Under the pieces are notes generated by a model, which saw only the letters and a program-made list of their open reading frames with translations, did not search any database and was not told where the DNA came from. Positions 1-11,049 of a stretch of 64,000 nt of DNA are shown in pieces (position 1 is the stretch's first letter; each line of letters begins with the position of its first letter). The position numbers and the translations under genes were made by a program. Source of the stretch: Chrysomallon squamiferum (Eukaryota > Mollusca > Gastropoda > Neomphalida > Peltospiridae); NCBI GenBank assembly GCA_012295275.1, contig CM022673.1, positions 13,617,288 through 13,681,287 of the forward strand, read 5' to 3'.

Positions 1-2111
1 ACTAGATGTGATAACAGAGTTGTAAATCCCAGGACGAATCATTGTCTTCTCTGCTTCCCAGTTAGTTTATGTTTTTATACACTCACTTAACAGACATGGA
101 TAGAGAACTTGCCAGAGGCAGGACGGTTTCCATTGGTTACCGTTACCTGTCTTTACAGTACACAGTGGAGACTGTTTTATGGTTCAGTGAAGTCCGTTTG
201 TGGAGGGTTTATGTGGGAAAAATCTCTAGCTGAACTTTTGGTAAAAGTAGTCTGTTTAGGTTGGAGTTTTTTTTGTAAATGTGTATTTTGTATTTGTACA
301 TGTATTAGAATGTTATGTATATATGTACTAGAATGAAAGAGAAACCAACTGAGGGCGTGAGAACAAGAGAAAGAGAGAGAGAAACATGAGAGAGTGAGAA
401 AGAGAGACAGGGAAGGGAGTAAACACGAGACTGTGTCTGTGTGTGTGTGTGTATTTGAGTTTGTGTGGTGGCTGTGGTTTTTTTATATCTGTGTGTGCAT
501 ATCTCTCAGTCTGTAGATGTATATGTTTGCCTTACTGTTGTTACTACAGAACAACTAATAAGAGTATCTTAAAAAAATTATATAAAATTATAAGATCAGT
601 AAAATCAACACACGGAAAAAACCTGCCACCATTTTATGTTTGTCTGGCAATATTCTGGTGGTGTCATCTTTCATTTTATTACATCTTTATTTATTCCTAC
701 ATCTTGTAAAATCATAAAACCATACTTAAAATGAATGAATATTGATTAAAACTGATTGTGAATAAGCTTATTTATTGCTAGATGTAAATAAAAAATTAAA
801 AAAAAAATTATATATATATAATGTATTATATATTTAACTAAGGAATACTTAAGAAAACAAGGGGGAAAAATGAAAGGAAGAAAAGGAAAAAAAAAAGAAA
901 GATAAAGATAAAAATCAAAATAAGAAGATAAAATGACAGAGTAATTTTACAAAGGTAAAGGTAGTTTGGTATGTGTAAGTATAATCAGCAGTTATGTGGG
1001 GACGGAGTATTGCCAGGTGGATTATTAATTAAGTATCATGTGCATGTGCTGCATTTGGTAAACAACTCATCACTGGCAGCACAGTTGTCTACTGCAGTGG
1101 TCACCTGGACAACAGATTGGTCAAGGCTAGCACACATATTGATTTTGACCATCTCATCTTATAACACAAGGAATTCACTTCTGGGAGCATTCAAAACCGA
1201 TAGTGTTGTGTGTTCCTTTATTCAGCTGAACTTTCAAGATTCAGTTACTTCACTTCTAGAAGACACGGATGACTTTTTAATGGGGTTTTTTTTTTCTTCT
1301 CTTTCATCCGTTTTGTGAGATCTATGTGTGATAAAGCATGCCAAGTGTTTTTGACATTTGAGACTTCGATCTAAACGAAGTTTTGTTGTCTTGGAGTTTT
1401 GTCCATTGCAGGTAAACACAGAGTCTTTTATATAAAAAGAAAACTTCTTTTTTTTCCCTGAAATTTACAGAGACTGTGTAAGTGATTGATATTTATTTTT
1501 CCTGACATTTACAGCGATTACATGAATCATATTTATGTTTTCTGAAATTTACAAACAGTAAATGAATCATATTGAAATACAAAGGGAACTATTTGTTGTG
1601 CTTATTTATCAGAAACCCAGTTGAAATGTGAAACAGTTAATTTTTAAAAAGAAGTTTGTGTAATTGTCAAATTTTCTTTCCTTGTTATTGATATTTTAAT
1701 TTCTTTTATATGTGTTGATATGTCTGATAGTTCATTTTTTTTACTATGATTTGTTGAAAACAAAAAAAAACACAGTTTCTCATCCACCTTTTTTTTTTTT
1801 TTTTTTCGTTTTGTTTTCTTTGTTTTTCTCTCATTTTATTCTTAAATTATGTTATATTATTTCTTCTTCTTTTTAAATATATAATCATAAATTTAAATTT
1901 TCATTTCATTACATTTTGAATTATTTATATTCCATTTAATTTAAAAAACAGATTTGGATTTAAAATGAAACAAACCCAGACTCTAATATAATACTGAATA
2001 GATGAACATGGTAGAAGAACTGACGTAACACATAATTTGTCATATCAGAAAGAATCCATAACGGTTTGCATAATTATCTCATAATGCCTGCATCATCACA
2101 AACAAGGAAGT

Positions 2112-2170
2112 GAAATGTAGCTGAGTGTTAGCCTAAGGCACCAAGGGTCTGGGGATCAATACTGCATAAT
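2112..2170 (+). repeat. Possible tRNA-derived SINE head
   Basis: TGTAGCTGAGTGTTAGCC resembles a pol III A box, and GGGGATCAATACT, about 30 bases on, resembles a decayed B box. No cloverleaf can be drawn convincingly, so it is not called a tRNA. Confidence 0.3.
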
Positions 2171-3571
2171 GTGCCATCTGAACTGATTTTGTCTCAGCCA
2201 CATCATCATGTCATGGCAGTATGTACTTCCTTGTCTGTGAGAAGATGTATTTAAACGTTTCTGATAGGAAAATACAGTGGTTTCTGAAATTTCTGTGTTA
2301 GCTATAGCCTACCAGATGTTCGACTATTATCCAGTGTTCATTGATAACTGAACTTTCAGTCTGTTTCACTTGAAATAACACGTTTCACTGTAGCATTAGT
2401 AAAAGTGAATAAGAGCACAGAGAACTCTGAATCAGCAGTTACATTATCCTCACAGAATAGCATTATGTATGCACACAGACCAGAGAGAGCTAATAAAATA
2501 AAGACAGGGACATTATGCTGCTGTGCTTTTTCATATGTGTACGCTTTAATGAATGTTCATATAATCATAGTGGAATTATTATTTATTAGGTCACTTTTAT
2601 ATGCAACAGAAAAGAAAAATATTTAACAACCATTTTGATAACTGTATGACTGCTTAATTTAAATACAACAAACTATATCACCAGTAATATTATTTAAAAA
2701 AAAAATAATAATAAAAAAAATAATAATGATAATAAAAATAAATGAATAATTTATAAAGATTAGAATTTGGAAATGTAAATATTATTATGTGAAGAAAAGA
2801 AAAATATGAAATTTTGAATTTGTTTGTTCCGTTTTACATTTTACAGATTGTTTGTATCTTGTTTACAGAATTTAAACAATAAAAATCTGTGAACAAAATG
2901 AATTGTACTTTACCAGCTTGCTGACACTGTTCTCACATTAAGTATTAATTAATTAATTACATAGGGAATGTTTTAAAAGAAAGGTATATATTTGTGCAGA
3001 AGTGTGATTAGAAATAAATAATTAATGTTACTTTACTGGAATATACTGCTCTGCGGTTTAATTAGTTACTGAATAAAAGAATGTTTAACTGTCCTCCATG
3101 AAAATATAGATTATTGGATGCCCCAAAAATCTTAGAAGATTATGCTTAGCAACAGATTTACCTGCTGCATTTTTTTTATTTAAAACCTCCAACAACCCCC
3201 CCCCACAAGAAACTATTAAAAAATTATTAGGTAAAAACTGTTTTCTTTTTGATCATACTGATTCCTGCTGTTACAATTACAGCTGATAAGAATTTTTTTT
3301 TTATATCAGATTGTCAAGTTTATTCATGACTAGCTTGTCTATACTCGAGTCTGGGCAGCCATTGTGCTATCACTGTTAATGATGTTATCATTGATTCATG
3401 GATAAAAAGCATGAACGGCAGAAAAAGAGAGAAAAAAAAAATAATAATAAAAGAAGAAGAGATGATATTAGAACATAAATATGAAAGGTGAAACAAGCTC
3501 AGTTATGATACAAATTCATTAATAATGTACTGTGAAGAACTGATGAGAAAAATAATGTTTATTTTTGTAAA

Positions 3572-3603
<32 letters not shown>

Positions 3604-4849
3604 TGATTTGAAGAATAAAATGTTATTATTTTTGGTTTACTAATTGAAAACATTGTTAATGTTTTTTATAGAGTTTTTAACTAGAATAATGTTATTTCAT
3701 TTTACAAATACAGGACATTTTTTGACCTGTTAAAACATTTATCATATAAATATATTTTTTTAAATTTTTTCCATTTTATACAGAGCATATTTAAGCAACA
3801 ACACTTCTAAAAACAGAGACCAGAACATTGGATGATATTTTTTAAACTGTTGTGATTGATGTTTCTGTTTCTTTAACATTCTAGGATTTATTTAGCAAAT
3901 TTATTTAGACCAGATACTTAAAAATTAAATCTAAATATTTGTCAGTGTAATTACTCAGTTATGATTGCCTGACTAAATATGTATTTGCTTTAGCAACAGT
4001 CCCAGGTTTCCATTACCCAGTGTTAGCCAGTCTACTTAATACAAAACTGTCACACACTGTAGAGCAGTCAGCCATCATTTATCATTTGTTTGCTTCTAAC
4101 CCACAGAATCAGGTTTATGAGTTGTACTTTTTATGCAAAATGTACTTTTTTTTTATATAATGTATGCAGTTATGATAATTAGATTTTTAATTTACTTCAT
4201 GATGTTTGCATTCGTCTGTGCTTGTGAGGAAGAAGGAAAGTAAACTTCACCCTTTTAAAAAAAAAGAAGAATAGAAATTCAAATTTTTGAATGAAGAGGT
4301 AGTAATATATTTAGTAACTACGTCAGGAAGCTGACTCAGTGTCTGTATCTGCATGTTGTCTGTAACTACATCTGTCTATGTAATCCACTGTTTAACTGCC
4401 AGACAATTTTCTGTGACAGAAACAGATAGCCACAACCTTTACTTGACCCCAGTGGTCAGCAGTTTCTGCATTATTAATCATGTCCAAAATACTCCATGTG
4501 TCATAATGGAGCTCACCAACTTGGACTGTTAGGCTGTAGACCGCAGGTGTAAATACGTAGCTGCCAGGTGAGGTCAACCACGACATAGTTTGGTTTCGTT
4601 ATGGGTCACTGGTTTCTGGTGTTAAATTGCTTCCAGGCTCATGAGGTCATTGCTGGCTGTCTGTGATGGTATTTGTGGTTAAGAGTGGAAGTGGGTTTGT
4701 GGGTTGTGTGAGGAAAGTGGTGGTTTGTGTGCTCAAAAGATTATATTTTGTAAATATAAATGTGTGTATTACATGCTTGCGTATGCATATTTGCATAAAT
4801 GCACAAACATTTCCACCTACATACATGAACACATACACAGATGTGCATG

Positions 4850-4850
<1 letters not shown>

Positions 4851-4904
<54 letters not shown>
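4851..4904. repeat. CA microsatellite
   Basis: Uninterrupted (AC)27. All four ORFs across this stretch are artefacts of the repeat. Confidence 0.97.
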
Positions 4905-4909
<5 letters not shown>

Positions 4910-5317
4910 AACACACATACATACACAGTGTAAACCAGAGGAGTGCCAGAAAACCCACCGTGTAAAACCCATCAGTTTTAAAGTGAGAAGTTCTAAGGAA
5001 TACAAAATCCCAAAAGAATTAATATCTTTGTGTGTGATTGTACTCTGCTAACTATTGATCTAGTTCACGGATTAAAACAGTTTTTTTTTCTATCTGAAAA
5101 TCACTGTACACTGTTAAACAACTTGACGACTCTGGAAGCTACACACTGTAGAAAGTTTATGGTTCAATATCAAAGAAAAACTAGAAGACGAAAAAAAAAG
5201 AAATAAAATAATGAGAAAATGTCACTGAGGGCACCTTGACCTAGCAGTACAGAACAGAACTGAAGTACTTTATCAGTAGTGATAGATTACAACAGATGGG
5301 TTGTACTCTGTATTTAA

Positions 5318-5475
5318 CATTTATCACAGTTTTACATTACACCATTGTATTAACAGTGACAGTCATCAGACATGCTGCTGTACATTTAAAACAAATCACA
5401 AAGTTACATTACACCATTGTGTTAACAGTTACAATTATTCAGAGATGCTGTACATTTAACATAACTCACAATTAC
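5318..5475 (+). repeat. 72-base direct repeat, two copies
   Basis: TTACATTACACCATTGT starts at 5332 and again at 5404; the units also share ATGCTG-TACATTTAA. A partial, more diverged third copy follows to about 5600. Confidence 0.75.
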
Positions 5476-6149
5476 CTGTTACTGTGATATTTAAGTTACA
5501 GCTATTTAGAAATGCTAAACACTTTGTTACATTAATCATAAATATACTAAACTGTTTTACTGAACAGTTACAACCATAAAAAATTATCTGTTTAATATTT
5601 AAAGATGATAAATATTACACAAGGGAAAATTTTATCCTATCCATATTTAATATATTTACTATAAAATATATAAAATATTTTATATAATGCTTTTTATTGT
5701 TCATGCATTCTTGACTTTCACCATTTTTTACTTTATAATGTTTTCTTTTTTTCACATGTATGCCTTACAGGATTAATATCTCTACACATACATTTACTGT
5801 TTTAACTTGATAAATATTCTGTTTAATAATCTTATTTCAAATAAACTAACTTCTGTATGTAGATTTGAAGCTGGACGATTTGTGAAAACATAATCTGATA
5901 AAAGAGACTGCTGATTTTTTGTATTCATGTAACTAATCTTTATTGATTCATTTATTGTTACTAACTTGATCAGTATTCTCTATTAATTTAATTTCAAATA
6001 AACTAACTTTTGTATATTGATTTGAGATGGAAGATTTGTTTAAAACAAAATGATATGGCAGACTGTTGGTACTTCGTATTATTGAACTGAAGAATAGCAA
6101 AGATATATTTTGATTATTAAACAACAATAATTTTGAGTTTTTGTTTTAC

Positions 6150-6690
6150 CTTTTATAACAGTTAATGTACAAAAATAATTTTAAAATACTGTAGAAGAAT
6201 AATTTTAAAATACTGTTCAAGGAGAATTTTAAGTTAATAGTTTCAGTTACTTTATAAGAACTGTTTCACATTACTGCACTGATACTGTTTTAAGTAATTA
6301 ATTACACAAGAATAGATTTGAATGACTGCAGAAGAATAATTTTAGTTTACTGAACAAGGATGAATTTAAGTAACAGTTCTGGATAGTTTTAAACTATCAT
6401 ACAAAGATAATTTTAAATTATTGTTCAGGTATGACTTTAATTTATTCTACAAAATAATTTTAAGTTTTTGTGCCTGGACAGTTTTGAATTATTATTCAAG
6501 GATGATCAATATTACACAAGGATAATTTGAAGTTATTATGCAAGGATAACTTTAAGACAGTGTAAAGGGATCGTTTCTTGTTTTTGAATAAAAATAACTT
6601 CAGACTACTGAACAAGAGTAGCGAAACAAGAGTGTTTTAACTTACTGAACAAGGACAGTTTTCAGTTACTCTGTTAGAACAGGTTTCATT
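6150..6690 (+). repeat. Degenerate short repeat (AAGGATAATTTTAA type)
   Basis: Many loosely spaced variants of CAAGGATAATTTTAAGTTA about 25-40 bases apart. Old, decayed minisatellite in the region just upstream of EcR exon 1. Confidence 0.6.
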
Positions 6691-6954
6691 AATTGCTTTC
6701 AGTTCTGCACTTTCTGCTGCAGGGTGTTTGACAGTCTGCTGTTGCACGGAAATGCTGTGATGGTTGCATTTTGTGCATGAATGAATCTGTTAATGTCTGT
6801 GTCTAGCTACTCCCAAGTTTGTAAAGTGATCTTCTTTGTAGTTGTTTTCTTGTCAGAGCCACCTGGAAAACTGCAGCTGAATTCTGACAGCGATTCTCCA
6901 CATGCTCAGTGGATTTACTAGCTACAGGCCTTTACTGTTGTTAGGATTTATTAT

Positions 6955-6998
<44 letters not shown>

Positions 6999-7233
6999 GT
7001 TAATTTTGGCTTTTATAATATAGAAGTACATTTTATTTGTGTTAATATTAACAACGACAACAACAAAAAACAAGAAGAAGAAGAAGAAAAAGAAGAAAAA
7101 AGAAAAAGAACTGTTATTATTATTAATTATTATTATTAGTACATTATGAATCTGCCTATATTATTTATTTATTTATTTAATATATTTATAGTCTTTGAAA
7201 ATTAACCTACATGTGCTGTTTTTGTAATTCTAG

Positions 7234-7347
7234 ACTTGCTGCTAAAATTTGACCTGGCTTGAGATGGTCAGTGCTGGTCTGCTGGACACAGTCGGCTAGT
7301 TTGTGTTATGATGAATCTGCTCAAGGTTAACACTCACCTTAAACGAT
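7234..7347 (+). promoter_or_regulatory. EcR: EcR 5' untranslated part of coding exon 1
   Basis: A T-rich tract ends in an acceptor-like TTCTAG at 7228-7233, followed by about 114 bases leading to the EcR ATG at 7348. This suggests an exon 7234-7414 with further noncoding exon(s) upstream, possibly outside the window. It is also possible that transcription starts near here; no TATA box stands out. Confidence 0.5.
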
Positions 7348-7379
7348 ATGCATGGCCAGCCACTGGAGGCCTTTCTTAA
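7308..7379 (+). other. uORF overlapping the EcR start codon
   Basis: An ATG at 7308 (followed at once by a second ATG at 7311) opens a 23-codon frame ending in TAA at 7377-7379. It overlaps the EcR ATG at 7348 in a different frame. If the exon includes 7308, ribosomes using this ATG would bypass the EcR start, which would reduce EcR translation. Its presence is seen directly; its role is inference. Confidence 0.5.
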
Positions 7380-7414
7380 CAACGCTGGCTGCACCAGTCC
7401 AGCCAAGGGAAAAG
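7348..7414 (+). CDS. EcR: EcR coding exon 1 (N-terminal 22 codons)
   Basis: The ATG at 7348 opens 22 codons ([20 protein letters not shown] and two more) and ends at a good donor, AAAG|GTCAGT. One base is left over, and it completes the codon begun by the two bases at the start of the next exon (G|TG, Val23). An in-frame stop at 7312-7314 means the frame cannot extend further upstream in this exon. The base composition is much less AT-rich than its surroundings. The alternative is that translation starts inside exon 2 (Met at 15475 or 15512), but the acceptor at 15495-15496 makes the first of these unlikely. Placement is inferred from phase and composition; an RNA read across 7414/15497 would settle it. 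Confidence 0.75.
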
Positions 7415-9719
7415 GTCAGTCATTTCCCCTTACTTGTTTGAAAAACATTAGCTACAGTTACCTCCCCTTACTTGTTTTAAAAACATTAGCTACAGTTACC
7501 TCCCCTTACTTGTTTTTAAAATATTAGCTACAGTTACCTCCCCATTTGTTTTGTTTTTTAACCATTATTAGCTACAACTACCTCCCTTTACTTGTTTTTA
7601 AAGTATTAGCTTACTGTTACCTCTTCTTTTTAAAAAGTATTAACTAGATACCTACTTGTACTGCTGCTTTTAAGAATTAGTAGTTACTTACCTCCCCTTG
7701 CTTGTATTATAATTATTAAAGTTACCTCCCTTACTGCAGTTTTCACAAATTATTAGCTGAATTTACCTCCCCTTAGAACTGTTTTTACGCATTTTTTGCT
7801 ATTCATCTCATTGCAGTTTTTAAAAATTATTAGTTACATTTGCTTTCCCTTACTGTAGATTTTAAACATAATTAGCTAGTTACTTCTCCTTATTTCTGTT
7901 TTTAAACATTAATACTTAGTTATGTACCTTCATTTCTAATTTAAGTTGTATCAGGTCATGGCAATTTTAGTTTCAAATGTTTAAAATGCAAGATACACAC
8001 TTATTTAAAAAGTAAATAAAAAAAAAAAAAAAATAATAATAATAATAATAAAAGAAAAAAGAAAAAAAGAAAAAGAAAGTATTGGCTGAGATAGTGCACA
8101 AATAGAATTAGAAATATACTAAATCAAAAATGATTTATCAGTTTTGTCTCATTTCTTTTGTAAGTTGGTAAGATAAGCACTTGAAGCAGTAAACATTCAA
8201 TGGCAAGTAATGAGACTACATTCCCAAGGTGGGTTTTCTTTAAGCTCTTACACATTCATACACATCTTGTCAGATGAAACAGAATGACACATAAAAAACA
8301 TTTACACAAATCAGAAAGAGAGAAAAGAGAACAATAACCAGGGAAAAATGATAAATAAAAATTTTATAAAAGAAAAAAAAAAAAAATTATAGTAAAGGAA
8401 AAAGATTAAAAAGAATAATAAAATATTAATACTCCCCGTGGAAAAAAAAAGAAAAAAAAAGAATAAGATTAATGACTGGAAATCATTTTATTTCTTTTTT
8501 CATTTGCATTTAATCTGTTTTTCTCTTTTTTCTTTTGTTTCCTATGCCTGAAGTTAGTGTACAAATATCCTCTGTAAATTTGATATGTGCTGCTTTCTGT
8601 TTCATAAGAGATCTCTTTCCACCATGCGTTACAGTAACCTATCTTTCTGTCTCATAAATTAAACTGACTCAAAACACAGAAGTGTGTTGCAAATTAAACT
8701 GACTCAAAACACAGAAGTGTGTCATAAATTAAACTGACTCAAAACACAGAAGTGTGACATAAATTAAACTGACTCAAAACACAGAAATGTGTCATAAATT
8801 AAACTGACTCAAAACAGAAGTGTGTAATAAATTAAACTGACTCAAAAAACAAAAGTGTGTCATAAATTAAACTGACTCAAAACACAGAAGTGTGTCATAA
8901 ATTGAACTGACTCAAAACACAGAAGTGTGTCCTAAATTAAACTGACTCAAAACACAGAAGTGTGTCGTAAATTAAACTGACTCAAAACACAGAAGTGTGT
9001 CGTAAATTAAACTGACTCAAAACACAGAAGTGTGTCCTAAATTAAACTGACTCAAAACACAGAAGTGTGTTGTAAATTAAACTGACTCAAAAAACAAAAG
9101 TGTATCGTAAATTAAGCTGACTCAAAAGACAGAAGTGTGTCGTAAATTAAGCTGACTCAAAACATACAAGCGACCAGCAGTGGTGAAACCTTTCCTTCCC
9201 TCAGACAGCTCACTGCTACTCCAATAAAAATGTAGTGAACCGATATTGATTTTATTTGTGATAAATGTATCGACAAACACGTGTGTCTTTCAGGCAGTTT
9301 CTGCGTGCCACTAAGAGGACATAATGGCAGTGGAACTGAGAAAATTTCTTCAGCACTAAAAAGCTTGTTAATGTACTGCTGATGGTTAATTGAAAATGAT
9401 TTTCACGTTTTTTCTGTTGGAATAAAATTGGACAGATTTATGTGCGTTATATGCTGTGTACGGCTTAGAGAAAAGCACCTGATGTTAATTTGATGTAAGC
9501 TCTCTTAACATGGTATTTATAGAAGCTTTTACACTTAGGAGCCCATAAAACACTAATGTGATGAAAGCTCTATCCTTTATTACATGGGGCTACCCTTTTT
9601 CAGTTAGCAGTAAAAGATTTTCACAGAGAGTAAAATAGAATTCTGTTTCTGATATATATATATATATATAAAAGCTGTTAATAAAACCATTGATTATAGC
9701 AGTCATAATGTAAACTGTT

Positions 9720-9762
<43 letters not shown>

Positions 9763-11018
9763 ACACTCACAGATATATCTATATATGGACCCCAAGAGCT
9801 CACATTAGGAATGCAGTAATCAATGGTTTTATTAAGAGCTTTAACATGTTAAGAATGTCTGACATAATAGAAATAAACTATTTTAGGAATGTTTGCCATA
9901 TTAGGAATACAGTGTATATTAGGAATTTTTGACATATGAAAAATTATTCTGTATTAAGAATACATTATTTTAAGAAAATGTAACATCAGGAATATATTTG
10001 GAAGTGGTCTATATCACAATGTTATGAATGTTTGACAAATTAGGAATGTAGTGTGCAACAGGAATATTTGACAATAAAAATTCTCTGAATATTATAATGT
10101 ATTAGGAATATTTGGCATTAGGAGTATTTTTATATTTAGAAAGTGGTATAAATTTTATATATACATTAGAGTTATGTTTATTAAGTATGGTACATATTAG
10201 GAATAACTGATTTTAGGAATATACTGCATATCAGGAATATTTGATGTTAGGAATATGCTGCAGATCAGGAATATTTGACATGTCAGGATTAATCTTCAAA
10301 TCAGAAATATTTGACATGTTAGGAATACACTTCATATCAGGAGTATTTTACATGTAAGGAATATACTGCATGTCAGGAATAATCTTCATATCAGGAATAT
10401 TTGACATGTTAGGAATATAGTTCATACCAGGAATATGTAAATATTAGAAATGTATTGCATATCAGAAATATTTGAAATGTTAAGAATATTTGACATATTA
10501 GGAATACACTGCATTAACAATGGCCTTCACATGCTAGGATTTGATATTTGATAATCACATTTTGTACATAATTTAGACATTGGGAATCCACATTGCATTA
10601 ACTTCATACAGCAGACTGTTCCATGTTAAACTTAAGACATATCAGCATCAGATAGTTATGTGGAACAGAAAGAAAGTGTTTCAGATTTCAGACACTGTAT
10701 TTACTTAATCTGTGAGTTTTCTTAACAGATAACAGTCTTGAGATCTTAAATTTCCTACCTGTCTGTATATCAAATTACTTATTGAGAAGATACTGCACAG
10801 CACTTTAACACATCAAGCACTAGTGTAGATTATCAGTGACACTGCATTACTAAAATAATATTAGTTTAAAAATGAGATAAAAGTATTACTTTGATATTTA
10901 TCCTCTTATAATGATGACGGGAACAACAACAGCAGCAGTGACAACAAGATCTGTAATAATAACAATAACAACAACGACAATAAAAATAATATCTGGTAAT
11001 AATAAATAAATAACTAAA

Positions 11019-11049
<31 letters not shown>

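Larger units (their letters stand above)
1..7233. other. AT-rich region upstream of the first EcR coding exon, no gene seen
   Basis: No convincing coding exon. CpG is scarce throughout, as in the EcR introns, so this is probably transcribed 5' noncoding sequence of EcR rather than open intergenic DNA. It holds poly(T) at 3573-3601, a CA microsatellite at 4851-4904, an ATT run at 6950-6998 and degenerate repeats. The ORFs at 971-1318 and 443-709 show no family features. Confidence 0.5.

Noticed and set aside
971-1318. 115-codon ORF
   Set aside because: No recognisable family motif, ends in a T-run encoded FFFSSLSS tail, and no supporting splice sites; consistent with chance.
4647-5005. Several ORFs on both strands rich in Cys-Val or His-Thr
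   Set aside because: They only translate the CA microsatellite at 4851-4904.
6857-6917. Exon-like segment after TTCTTGTCAG reading PPGKLQLNSDSDSPHAQW
   Set aside because: Composition is suggestive, but there is no good donor, and the frame reaches TAG without the phase needed to join 15497. An untranslated EcR exon is still possible.
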